A stretch of DNA of 10,404 nt from Methanomassiliicoccales archaeon (GCA_030636255.1 DAOVXH010000045.1:1-10404), one strand, 5' to 3'; shown: positions 1 through 6,498, counted from the first letter of the stretch. Numbers and translations: made by a program. Notes: generated by a model from the letters alone, not told the origin.

Positions 1-2169
1 AAATATGGCATTATCTACATGGCCAAATAAACCTACTTCGTCTTGCGTGGGACGATTAATAAACAGATCATAGATCACATTGTCCTGGCCGTCAAGACTT
101 CCGGTGTATATCTCTGTGGTATTACCAACAGGCAGGAACCCCTTACCTTGGCTGGCATTTGTGCCCCACATTTGAGATGCATCCAAAATATACATCTGAA
201 TGTCCTTGGCCAGCTCATAATCTGTTGTCAAGTTCATCTGCATGAGTTGTAGCTGGTGGGAGTTTTTGATCTTGGTATCCCATTCCATCCTCAGGAAGGG
301 TCTGGTGCTGCTGTTCACCGAGAACCAGGTATTGTCGAAGTCCCAACTGGAATTAATGAAGGTGAAGTTGTTCATCATATCTGCTGTGTTGCGTCCCAAA
401 AGCTCTGGAGGGTCTGCCACATTTCCGACACCAACCGCTCTGTTGGAAGTCTCATTGTCCCAGTAACTGTTGTTCACCGTGCCGCCCCCCCATCCTATGA
501 AGCCGCCGACATCGGTGTTTCCGGTCACCCTACCGCTGCAATAAGTATAGTTTATAAGTCCCGAGTTCCAGCCCACAAAGCCGCCTATTATGGTATTGCC
601 GCTGACATTTCCGGTTGTATAGCTATTCATAATGTTGCCGGCTGCAGTATTTTGTCCAACAAGGCCTCCGCATATGCTCCCATCAAGTATATCCCCGGTG
701 CTGTATGAATTATTTATCGCTCCATAATTAGCCCCTACAAGACCGCCAATTTCGGAATTGCCTCTTACTATTCCGGTGGAATACGATTCATTGATGTATG
801 CATAGTTTTGTCCTACCAGTCCTCCCATCCAGTTGGAATTGCCCCACACAACACCGGTGGAGAAGCATCTGTATATCTCTGTGTTGCTTTGCTGGCGCCC
901 GATAAGGCCTCCTACGTAAGGCAATGTTGCTGTTATATCTCCAGTGGAATAGCAATTGATTATTGGGCCAGAGCCAACCCCGCAATCCCCTATCAACCCG
1001 CCAACTCGAGTATTTGCGGTAATGGTCCCGTTGAAATAGCAATCTTGTATAGTTGTCGCTCCAATATGTTCACCGATAAGGCCTCCAACTGACCAGTCAC
1101 CGTCAACGTCCCCGGATGCCGAACAGTTGTCAATAGGCCCAGAGTTCCTTCCTATGAAACCTCCTAGGTAATCGCAGCCTGAAACTAGCCTGTTCACACT
1201 GGCTGAGGATGTGGAATATGAAACAGTTCCGCTGTTCAATCCGATGAAGCCACCAAAGTAATTCCAGGATGAATTTACATAGCCAGCAGATGAGGAATAT
1301 GTGATGGTTCCACTGTTGGATCCTATCAGACCACCGACTTGCTGGGGAGTTGCCCCGTTGTCGGCGGTTACATTCACTATGGTATGGCAATTGGAGACAA
1401 TAGCATTGTTGCTTCCGATGAGGCCCCCTATCCTGAAGTGCAGCCCGCTGATATTGCCAGTGACCGTGCAGTCATAGATAGGAGATGTGCTGATTCCAGC
1501 TATTCCTCCTCCATAGTCATTACCGCAGGTGACATTTCCGTTGAATGTTGAATTATCGGTAGGCCCCCAGTTGCGGCCATTGATTCCACCAACAGAATCT
1601 GTTAAACCGCTCACATAACCCGAGGCACTGGAATTGTGGGTTGAACCGGTACTTGTCCCGGCGATTCCACCTATATAATTGGTCCCGTTTACCTTTCCCT
1701 CGGTTGATGAGTTTGATATGGCTCCCTCTGAATAGCCGGCGATTCCGCCGACATTGTTTTGACCTGTAATATTGACATCAATAAAATGCACATTGTTTAT
1801 GCTGGCACTTGCGTTCAGATAGCCATAAACTCCTACATTGTCAGTGGCTGATCTGTCAATGAAAAGGCTGGTGATGGTATATCCGTTGCCCTCCAGGGTG
1901 CCGTTGAACTTAGCAGTATTATTGCCGACAGGTTCAAAACCGTCAGGCCAACCAGAAGTCATGCTGGCATCAATGTTATTTTCCAATATATAATCCCCAT
2001 CCAAATCAAGATTCATGTCTTGAAGGTCATTCACGTCGTATATGGAATAAGTGACCATTGGCTTGGGTATATCTTCCTTTCCAGCTACATTCTCCAGCCC
2101 TACAAATGGCATAATAGCAGTTCCAATAAACAGTGCGCACACAATCATAGCTATGGTTTTCTCTCTCAT
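1..2169 (-). CDS. GLUG-repeat secreted surface protein (C-terminus off window)
   Basis: The frame is open from an ATG at 2169 to the left edge, giving 723 codons without a stop. Residues 1-23 are a signal peptide or membrane anchor: a basic start (MREK) followed by a hydrophobic stretch. Residues about 46-125 form a lead-in domain containing 'GFEPVGN'. Residues about 139-576 hold roughly 16 GLUG units with cores such as VGGLIG, VGGFIG and GGLVG. A typical GLUG-array closing segment follows (NNSYWDNETS, then TADMMNNFTF and WDF). From about residue 638 the lead-in domain begins again (FLPVGN), so a second array probably lies beyond the edge. N-x-S/T sequons are abundant, consistent with N-glycosylation outside the cell. 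GLUG proteins are typically surface or adhesion proteins; the binding target is unknown. The start is supported by GAGGGG at 2175-2180, 5 nt upstream of ATG. Anchoring cannot be seen because the C-terminus is missing. Confidence 0.85.
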   Translation of the reverse strand, partial: MREKTIAMIVCALFIGTAIMPFVGLENVAGKEDIPKPMVTYSIYDVNDLQDMNLDLDGDYILENNIDASMTSGWPDGFEPVGNNTAKFNGTLEGNGYTITSLFIDRSATDNVGVYGYLNASASINNVHFIDVNITGQNNVGGIAGYSEGAISNSSTEGKVNGTNYIGGIAGTSTGSTHNSSASGYVSGLTDSVGGINGRNWGPTDNSTFNGNVTCGNDYGGGIAGISTSPIYDCTVTGNISGLHFRIGGLIGSNNAIVSNCHTIVNVTADNGATPQQVGGLIGSNSGTITYSSSAGYVNSSWNYFGGFIGLNSGTVSYSTSSASVNRLVSGCDYLGGFIGRNSGPIDNCSASGDVDGDWSVGGLIGEHIGATTIQDCYFNGTITANTRVGGLIGDCGVGSGPIINCYSTGDITATLPYVGGLIGRQQSNTEIYRCFSTGVVWGNSNWMGGLVGQNYAYINESYSTGIVRGNSEIGGLVGANYGAINNSYSTGDILDGSICGGLVGQNTAAGNIMNSYTTGNVSGNTIIGGFVGWNSGLINYTYCSGRVTGNTDVGGFIGWGGGTVNNSYWDNETSNRAVGVGNVADPPELLGRNTADMMNNFTFINSSWDFDNTWFSVNSSTRPFLRMEWDTKIKNSHQLQLMQMNLTTDYELAKDIQMYILDASQMWGTNASQGKGFLPVGNTTEIYTGSLDGQDNVIYDLFINRPTQDEVGLFGHVDNAIF
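442..1755 (-). repeat. Tandem GLUG repeat array (about 16 units)
   Basis: This segment encodes residues about 139-576 of the surface protein as consecutive degenerate units of about 26-30 residues (about 78-90 nt). Each unit has a core of the form [V/I/F]-G-G-[L/I/F]-[I/V/A]-G, a polar turn such as NSG or NYG, and then a serine, threonine and tyrosine-rich strand such as NSYSTG. The units are conserved at the protein level and have drifted at the DNA level. They fit a repetitive beta-structure, probably solenoid-like. Unit boundaries are my own manual parsing. Confidence 0.85.
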
Positions 2170-2182
2170 GAAATCCCCTCTC

Positions 2183-2192
2183 GCCCTAGGGC
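2183..2192. promoter_or_regulatory. Perfect 10-bp palindrome (GCCCTAGGGC)
   Basis: GCCCTAGGGC is a perfect inverted repeat. It sits 14 bp upstream of the surface-protein ATG, next to its Shine-Dalgarno sequence, in the 106-bp divergent spacer with the RNase Z gene. It could be an operator half-overlapping the leader, or it could be chance. No second copy was noticed in the window. Confidence 0.25.
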
Positions 2193-2242
2193 AATACTAT
2201 ACCGTAATGATTGTAATAACTAATTATGTTTTCCTACACAAA

Positions 2243-2250
2243 CTTTAATA
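2243..2250 (+). promoter_or_regulatory. TATA box for the RNase Z operon, probably leaderless
   Basis: CTTTAATA lies 26-33 bp upstream of the RNase Z ATG at 2276. With the usual archaeal TATA-to-start distance of about 26 bp, transcription would begin within a few bases of the ATG. No purine-rich Shine-Dalgarno sequence precedes this ATG (the bases are acaaatcctc), which fits a leaderless transcript. Confidence 0.5.
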
Positions 2251-2275
2251 CCATTCCTCATTTTACAAATCCTCA

Positions 2276-3193
2276 ATGAAAATAGTATTCCTGGGAACTG
2301 GCGGAAGCTGGCCATCCCCTGAAAGAAATGTTTCTGCAATAGCAGTGAAGCGCAATGCTGAAGTCCTATTATTCGACTGTGGAGAGGGGACCCAGCGTCA
2401 GCTAATGCATTCTACTGTCTCGTTCATGCAGATATCGAAAATCTTCATCACCCATTTTCATGGTGACCACTTTTTGGGACTGGCAGGATTAATCCAGAGC
2501 ATGAGCATGAACAAGAGGGATTCCCCGCTTGAAATCTATGGGCCAGACGGCTGTGAGATTCTTATTGAAAGCATGACCAATCTTGGGCATTACAGCACAA
2601 CCTATCCAATTGTTGCCAGGGATGTGAAGCCCGGTGATATTATTGAATTCGAGGATTATAAGGTAAGGGTTGCAGAAGCTCAACATACTGTTCCTGCACT
2701 GATGTATTCTCTTGAGGAAAACTCCAGGCCAGGAAAATTTGACAAGCCAAAAGCCCTTGAACTGGGAATTCCCGAAGGTAAATTCTTCAGCCAGCTGCAG
2801 CAGGGCAAGACCATAGAACATGATGGAAAAACATTCACACCAGACATGGTACTGGGATCGCCCAGGCCAGGCAGGAAAATTGTCTACACCGGTGACACAA
2901 AGCCCTGTGATGCCATTGTAGAGTTGGCCAAGGACTGTGACGTTCTAATTCATGATTCCACAACCGCTCTTGATTTGCAAGAAAAATCAAATTCATACGG
3001 CCATTCAAGCTCTGCCCAGGCAGCCCAGGCTGCAAAGGATGCTGCCGCTGTAAAATTATTTCTCACCCATATCAGCCCGAGATATGATGAAACAGAACAA
3101 ATGCTGGCAGACGCTATTGCCATATTCGAGAACTCGGAAGTTGCAGAGGACTTTACAGAATATGAAGTTAAATATAAAAATGGAGAGATATAA
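2276..3193 (+). CDS. rnz: Ribonuclease Z (tRNA 3' endonuclease)
   Basis: Zinc-dependent metallo-beta-lactamase-fold endonuclease that removes the 3' trailer of precursor tRNA to give the discriminator end for CCA addition; it acts in the cytoplasm. The 305 residues match the usual length of short-form RNase Z. The N-terminal MKIVFLGTGGSWPSPERN is typical of the family. The metal-binding motif HFHGDH lies at residues 60-65, followed by H137 (AQHTVP), D207 in YTGDTKP, H243 in GHSS and H265 in THISPRY, so the full ligand set is present. The flexible-arm region (about 150-180) includes a basic, Gly/Pro-containing stretch. It is the first gene of the plus-strand cluster, and its TAA overlaps the next ATG by one base (TAATG), which suggests translational coupling. 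Confidence 0.96.
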   Translation: MKIVFLGTGGSWPSPERNVSAIAVKRNAEVLLFDCGEGTQRQLMHSTVSFMQISKIFITHFHGDHFLGLAGLIQSMSMNKRDSPLEIYGPDGCEILIESMTNLGHYSTTYPIVARDVKPGDIIEFEDYKVRVAEAQHTVPALMYSLEENSRPGKFDKPKALELGIPEGKFFSQLQQGKTIEHDGKTFTPDMVLGSPRPGRKIVYTGDTKPCDAIVELAKDCDVLIHDSTTALDLQEKSNSYGHSSSAQAAQAAKDAAAVKLFLTHISPRYDETEQMLADAIAIFENSEVAEDFTEYEVKYKNGEI

Positions 3194-3831
3194 TGTTAGA
3201 TGCTCTTCGAGTCATTGGCGCACTTATCCTGATATTCTTTTTGCCTGGCATTATGTTAGTTCAGGCACTTTTTCCCAGGAGAGGGGAACTGGACGCAGAT
3301 TTTGACTGGCTCTATCGCAGCGCACTGGCAATCGGCCTTAGCATTGTAATAACCATTCTGGTGAACTTCGGTCTGAACGCCCTGGGTGTGGACCCGGACA
3401 CTGGCATGGGCTATGTTACTGCTGTTCCAATCACATTATCGCTAATTCTGCTGTCTCTTGCATTCTTTGGCATTGCATGGTTCAGAGGTGGTTTGCCGTT
3501 TATTGGAAAATTGCATCCCAAGCTTATCAGATTCCCGGCCAGAGAGCCACGTGATGAGGATATTCCCCATCTTGTGGACAAGCATCAGAGGTTCAAGCAT
3601 CAAGAACAGGTCACCCAAAAGTTCCAGCTCATAAAACAGATTGACAAGACCGAGCGGCTGGCGGAGGCCCATTCTGGTGAGCAGAAGAAGTATTATGTCC
3701 AGAGGAAAAAAAAGCAGTTGGCAGAGCTTGATGAATTGGAGGACAAGATTTCCAAGATAGAAAAGGGCTTGCCAGAAACATCACTGGATGACATTGAAAT
3801 AGATTATATGGAAGTGGGACAGGATGAATGA
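3193..3831 (+). CDS. DUF1616-type membrane protein with cytoplasmic coiled-coil tail
   Basis: A 212-residue protein. The first half resembles the archaeal DUF1616 domain: FFLPGIMLVQALFPRRGEL at residues 15-33, then a serine/glycine-rich helix. Three membrane segments can be seen at about 5-26, 41-64 and 76-97. Residues about 110-212 are soluble and highly charged, with a probable helical coiled coil at about 132-192 and an acidic end. The function of DUF1616 is unknown. The start is well defined: GGAGAG at 3182-3187 lies 5 nt upstream of the ATG, which shares a base with the RNase Z stop. The 3' end overlaps the Pth2 gene by 8 nt, so it is very likely co-translated with both housekeeping neighbours. 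The charged tail is longer than the bare membrane domain requires and may recruit a partner; that is inference. Confidence 0.75.
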   Translation: MLDALRVIGALILIFFLPGIMLVQALFPRRGELDADFDWLYRSALAIGLSIVITILVNFGLNALGVDPDTGMGYVTAVPITLSLILLSLAFFGIAWFRGGLPFIGKLHPKLIRFPAREPRDEDIPHLVDKHQRFKHQEQVTQKFQLIKQIDKTERLAEAHSGEQKKYYVQRKKKQLAELDELEDKISKIEKGLPETSLDDIEIDYMEVGQDE

Positions 3832-4183
3832 TGAATTCAAAATGGTAATTGCAGTTCGTGGAGACATTAAGCTCAGCCCTGGAAAGATGGCTGCTCAGGT
3901 TGCCCATGCTGCTGTAAATTGCGCATTTTCTGCAAAGAAAAACTACAAGAAATACTTCAATGGCTGGTACGATGCCGGTCAAAAGAAAGTGGTTGTAAAG
4001 GTGAAAAATATGGAAGAATTGAGAGAACTCCAGTTCCAGGCAAAAAACGAAGGATTGCCAAACTCTCTCATTGCCGACGCTGGACATACCCAGCTTCCCC
4101 CTGGCACAGTAACCTGTCTGGGAATCGGGCCAGGACCGGAAGAGGCAATTGACAAGATAACTGGCCATTTACAGCTGAAGTGA
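3824..4183 (+). CDS. pth2: Peptidyl-tRNA hydrolase, archaeal/eukaryotic type (Pth2)
   Basis: Hydrolyses the ester bond of peptidyl-tRNA released from stalled ribosomes, recycling the tRNA; cytoplasmic. At 119 residues it has the usual family length. Conserved blocks are KMVIAVRGD (6-14), SPGKMAAQVAHA (18-29, including the conserved Lys21 and His28), GQKKVVVKV (52-60), GLP followed by LIADAGHTQ (77-90), PPGT and the C-terminal AIDKITGHL. It is unrelated to bacterial Pth. The chosen ATG overlaps the previous gene by 8 nt. The in-frame ATG at 3842 (Met7) would start at the family core, but it has no Shine-Dalgarno sequence, whereas GGGACAGG precedes 3824. Its grouping with RNase Z suggests a small tRNA-metabolism operon. 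Confidence 0.96.
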   Translation: MNDEFKMVIAVRGDIKLSPGKMAAQVAHAAVNCAFSAKKNYKKYFNGWYDAGQKKVVVKVKNMEELRELQFQAKNEGLPNSLIADAGHTQLPPGTVTCLGIGPGPEEAIDKITGHLQLK

Positions 4184-4190
4184 TGATATT

Positions 4191-4763
4191 ATGAAGAGCC
4201 AGATACGAATTTTAGCAATCGATGACGGCTCATTCAGCTTTGAAGAGATAAAAACTCCTGTTGTTGGGGTGGTAATGCGACTCCCTGGCTATATCGAGGG
4301 TGTCATGACAACTGAAGTGGAAATAGATGGAAATAATTCCACAAAACAGCTTATTAAGATGCTGAAAAATTCCAGATACCTTGACCAGTTGAAGCTCATA
4401 ATGCTGGACGGCGTGGCATTGGGTGGTTTTAATGTTATTGATGTTCATCGGCTGCATGAGGAACTGGATATACCAGTTATTACAGTTACCAGGGACAAGC
4501 CTGATTTTGATGAAATTGAAAAAGCTTTGCGCAAGTATTTTGATGACTGGGAACCCCGCCTGGCAATGATGCGCAGTATTGAGCCTCGTGAATTTCAGAC
4601 AGACCATACTCCAATATGGGTCGGCAGTGTGGGAATTGAACCTGATACTCTTGCGGAAATTTTGAAGCTGGCAACTGTTCAGGGCGCACTTCCTGAAGCT
4701 TTGCGAATTTCTCATTTGATTGCCTCGGCGATTTCCCGGGGAGAGTCAAGAGGAAGAGCATAA
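4191..4763 (+). CDS. DUF99 family protein (endonuclease V-like fold)
   Basis: A 190-residue member of the archaeal DUF99/UPF0215 family, which shares the endonuclease V / RNase H-like fold and has no settled function. Family hallmarks seen here are AIDDGSF (9-15), LDGVALGGFNVID (72-84), TRDKPD (100-105) and the C-terminal LRISHLIASAISRGES with final RGRA (171-190). The acidic residues in IDDG and LDG lie where nucleases of this fold carry metal ligands, so a nucleic-acid role is plausible but unproven. It starts 7 nt after the Pth2 stop; GTGAT (4179-4183), spanning that stop, can serve as the ribosome binding site. Family assignment is firm and biochemical activity is inference. Confidence 0.93.
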   Translation: MKSQIRILAIDDGSFSFEEIKTPVVGVVMRLPGYIEGVMTTEVEIDGNNSTKQLIKMLKNSRYLDQLKLIMLDGVALGGFNVIDVHRLHEELDIPVITVTRDKPDFDEIEKALRKYFDDWEPRLAMMRSIEPREFQTDHTPIWVGSVGIEPDTLAEILKLATVQGALPEALRISHLIASAISRGESRGRA

Positions 4764-4794
4764 ATCAGAAATACAACCGTATCATTCCCAGTAC

Positions 4795-4799
4795 GTGAT
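4795..4799 (+). promoter_or_regulatory. GTGAT ribosome binding site of first M29 gene
   Basis: GTGAT followed by ATT and then ATG. GTGAT matches the 3' part of the full anti-SD complement GGAGGTGAT, so the 3-nt gap to the start is what this register requires. The same element precedes the second M29 gene at 6568-6572, and it fixes the starts of both. Confidence 0.55.
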
Positions 4800-4802
4800 A
4801 TT

Positions 4803-5363
4803 ATGGCAGACCCCCGCGTAGAAAAACTGGCAAAGCTTGTTGTGAACTATTCTGTAAGATGTAAAAAGGGCGATCAAATTTTGGTGAGAGCACCTCCTGC
4901 CGCCGAACCACTGGCTCTTGAGATGTACCGTGAGATATTGAAGGCTGGCGGACACCCGGTAATGAGCGTGAACTTCGAACGTACCCAGGAAATTTTCTAC
5001 GAAGAGGCAAAGGCACATCAGCTTGACCATACCTCGTCCCATAGCAAGTTTCTCTATGAAAACATGAACGGATTAATTGGTATTTCAGCAGATTCCAATA
5101 CCCGGGCGCTGTCCAGTGTTGATTCCAAAAAGATAGCCAGGACTTCCAAGGCCTCTGTCCCTCTCAGGGAAATAATGATGAGAAGAGGATTTGTTGGTGC
5201 AAAGGACGAGCTTAAATGGTGCGGTCTTGCATATCCATCATATGGTCTGGCACAGGAGGCTAGCATGTCTCTAACCGAATACGAGGATTTTGTTTACGGT
5301 GCCTGTCTGGTGGACAAGCGGGACCCTGTAGCAGAATGGAAGAAGCTCTCCAAATCTCAGTAG
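4803..5363 (+). CDS. M29 aminopeptidase copy 1, N-terminal half ending at in-frame TAG
   Basis: Encodes residues 1-186 of an M29 (thermophilic, PepS/AmpT-like) metallo-aminopeptidase, then meets TAG at 5361-5363. The N-terminal MADPRVEKLAKLVVNYS, the KKGD turn, EPLALEMYRE and AGGHPVM are M29 N-domain signatures, and KWCGLAYPS and CLVDKRDPVAEWKKL match the paralogue at 6576-7679 closely. Relative to that paralogue it carries a 3-residue insertion near residue 130. There is no frameshift: the reading frame continues as M29 directly after the TAG. On its own this half lacks every metal ligand, so it could not be a peptidase without the second half. It starts 39 nt after the DUF99 gene with no strong promoter between them, so it is probably co-transcribed with the upstream cluster. 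Confidence 0.8.
   Translation: MADPRVEKLAKLVVNYSVRCKKGDQILVRAPPAAEPLALEMYREILKAGGHPVMSVNFERTQEIFYEEAKAHQLDHTSSHSKFLYENMNGLIGISADSNTRALSSVDSKKIARTSKASVPLREIMMRRGFVGAKDELKWCGLAYPSYGLAQEASMSLTEYEDFVYGACLVDKRDPVAEWKKLSKSQ
5361..5363 (+). other. In-frame amber codon inside M29 aminopeptidase copy 1
   Basis: The order Gln-TAG-Ser-Met here aligns without gaps to Gln-Glu-Lys-Met in copy 2. TAG is codon 187 of a 4803-5927 frame that would give 373 amino acids plus the TAG position, and it corresponds to Glu184 of copy 2. One base change (GAG to TAG) would create it. Candidate explanations are pyrrolysine insertion or other readthrough, two separately translated halves (an ATG follows 3 nt later), a recent nonsense mutation, or a base-call error. 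The true end of the same gene (5925-5927) is also TAG and lines up with the TAA end of copy 2. Confidence 0.85.
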
Positions 5364-5366
5364 TCA

Positions 5367-5927
5367 ATGGTGAAGTATCTGAACAAGGTGGACAAGCTGG
5401 AATTTTATGGTGAAGATACTGAACTAAAAATGTCTGTGAAAGGAAAAGTATGGGTGAACTCCGACGGTAAGCATAATATGCCAAGTGGTGAGGTATTCTC
5501 AGCGCCAAGAATGAACCAGGTTGAAGGTCATATTCGATTCACCTACCCAGGTGTTTACATGGGCAAGGAAATTGAGGACATTACATTAGAATTCAAGAAG
5601 GGCAAGGTTGTCAAGGCCAAGGCCGAGAAAGGTGAGGATTTACTGAAAAGCCTTCTGGCAATCGATGATGGTGCAAAACGTCTTGGCGAGGTAGCCATTG
5701 GAACAAATACTGGCATCAAGCAGTTCACTAAAAAGATATTATTCGATGAAAAACTGGGCGGCACAATCCACATGGCCATTGGTGCAGAATATATGGACTG
5801 CAAGGGCACTGCCAAGCAGATAAACAAGAGCGCAATTCACTGGGATATTATCAAGGATATGAAGAAAGGCGGCGAGATTATCGCTGATGGCGTTACCATT
5901 TACAAGAACGGCAAATGGCTGATGTAG
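5367..5927 (+). CDS. M29 aminopeptidase copy 1, C-terminal catalytic half
   Basis: Continues the same frame after TAG-TCA and carries the whole catalytic side of the enzyme. Numbering the joined protein with TAG as 187, the residues that match the M29 active site are Glu230 (GEVF), Glu296 (LGEVAIG), His323 (TIHMAIG), Tyr330, His346 and Asp348 (AIHWD). All are present, so the dinuclear-metal site is intact. It ends NGKWLM against NGKWLK in copy 2. If it is translated separately, the ATG at 5367 would be the start, but no GGAGG or GTGAT element precedes it; initiation would depend on coupling to termination at the TAG 3 nt upstream. The predicted activity, if the halves are joined or assemble, is release of N-terminal amino acids from peptides in the cytoplasm. 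Confidence 0.8.
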   Translation: MVKYLNKVDKLEFYGEDTELKMSVKGKVWVNSDGKHNMPSGEVFSAPRMNQVEGHIRFTYPGVYMGKEIEDITLEFKKGKVVKAKAEKGEDLLKSLLAIDDGAKRLGEVAIGTNTGIKQFTKKILFDEKLGGTIHMAIGAEYMDCKGTAKQINKSAIHWDIIKDMKKGGEIIADGVTIYKNGKWLM

Positions 5928-5956
5928 ATTACAACATCACTTATTTCCAACAACAT

Positions 5957-6013
5957 GCCCCGTCTAAATCTCAAAGTTCACTAGCTGGCAGGCGGGGTAC
6001 TTGTATTATTTTA
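5957..6013 (+). terminator. Hairpin plus T-rich tract after M29 copy 1
   Basis: GCCCCGTCT (5957-5965) can pair with AGGCGGGGT (5990-5998), 9 bp with two G-U pairs, across a 24-nt loop. A T-rich stretch (TTGTATTATTTTAT, 6001-6014) follows. It lies 30 nt beyond the stop at 5927 and could end the plus-strand cluster. Archaeal termination depends mainly on the T-tract, so the hairpin may be incidental. Confidence 0.4.
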
Positions 6014-6030
6014 TCAGTGAGTGACAGGCA

Positions 6031-6106
6031 TATTATAGCAAAGAGCAAACTGTTACTCTAATCTTGGGGGCCTCGTGGGTAAGCGCGAGGGGGTCAAGGC
6101 ATTTTT
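6031..6106 (+). other. Structured intergenic element, possible tiny RNA or second terminator
   Basis: TATTATAG (6031-6038) resembles a TATA box placed about 26 bp before a compact imperfect hairpin. CTTG (6063-6066) pairs with CAAG (6095-6098) and CCTCG (6071-6075) with CGAGG (6086-6090), separated by a symmetric G-rich 4x4 internal loop and closed by a 10-nt loop. ATTTTT follows at 6101-6106. The plus-strand order of promoter-like box, hairpin and T-run could describe a roughly 45-nt transcript or a backup terminator. No known RNA family is recognised and no tRNA cloverleaf can be drawn. Confidence 0.25.
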
Positions 6107-6111
6107 CAGCA

Positions 6112-6498
6112 TTATTTCGGACATGTCTTGACCGAGATAATATGGATAGTAACTGCCGAGGCAATGGCTATTAGCAGAATCTCCAAAATCCAGTTCTCAA
6201 GGAAAAAGAATATTGAAATAAGTATAGTCACCCAGAGGAAAGTAATTGCCATTACCTTGACCTTAAGTGGAATTCCCCGGCCTTCTTGATAGTTCTTCAG
6301 ATAGTCTCCGAATAGCCTGTTTGTAATTAACCAATTATGCCATTTCTCCGAGCTTCTGGCAAAGCAAAATGCTGCAAGAAGCAGAAAGGGTGTTGTGGGC
6401 AGTACAGGCAGCACTATGCCGATTACTCCCAGTCCAACGAAAATGAACCCGCATGCTAGAATAAGTGGCTTCAATGCACTATTTGATTTTCTGCTCAA
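6112..6498 (-). CDS. DUF454 (YbaN-like) small inner-membrane protein
   Basis: A DUF454 family membrane protein of unknown function. The family signature GIVLPVLPTTPFLLLAAFCF is followed by ARSSEKWHNWL. Using the chosen start, hydrophobic segments lie at about residues 12-31 and 32-47, with two further helices at about 82-99 and 103-121. The end TCPK is short and cytoplasm-like. The start is uncertain because no ATG is available. TTG at 6498 (128 residues) is preceded by GGAGTAGAT at 6502-6510, a good match to GGAGGTGAT, and it lies downstream of the start site expected from the TATA-like box at 6540-6550. TTG at 6525 would add nine residues but has no Shine-Dalgarno sequence. The gene sits antisense between the two M29 paralogues. 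Confidence 0.85.
   Translation of the reverse strand: MSRKSNSALKPLILACGFIFVGLGVIGIVLPVLPTTPFLLLAAFCFARSSEKWHNWLITNRLFGDYLKNYQEGRGIPLKVKVMAITFLWVTILISIFFFLENWILEILLIAIASAVTIHIISVKTCPK

Noticed and set aside
256..708. Plus-strand open frame of 150 codons opposite the surface protein, along with shorter frames at 788-1042, 808-1092 and 1130-1390
   Set aside because: They lie over the GLUG array, whose biased repeat codons keep other frames open. None has recognisable domains, while the minus-strand frame is unbroken over 723 codons with clear family motifs.
442..1755. Regular spacing of similar short segments, reminiscent of a repeat array or CRISPR
   Set aside because: The similarity is at protein level (GLUG cores), the DNA copies are degenerate, and there are no identical repeats separated by unique spacers.
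3629..4168. Minus-strand frame of 179 codons opposite DUF1616 and Pth2
   Set aside because: It covers a near-certain Pth2 gene and shows no domain of its own; it is a shadow.
4230..4715. Minus-strand frame of 161 codons opposite DUF99
   Set aside because: DUF99 hallmarks on the plus strand are unmistakable and the antisense product has no recognisable features.
5928..5984. C-terminal extension of M29 copy 1 if every TAG were read through
   Set aside because: The next in-frame TAG is only 18 codons on, and the TAG at 5925 aligns with the normal end of copy 2, so it behaves as a genuine terminator.
5928..6111. Possible tRNA gene in the spacer after M29 copy 1
   Set aside because: Hairpins are present, but no 72-nt cloverleaf with D-arm, anticodon arm and T-arm can be drawn.
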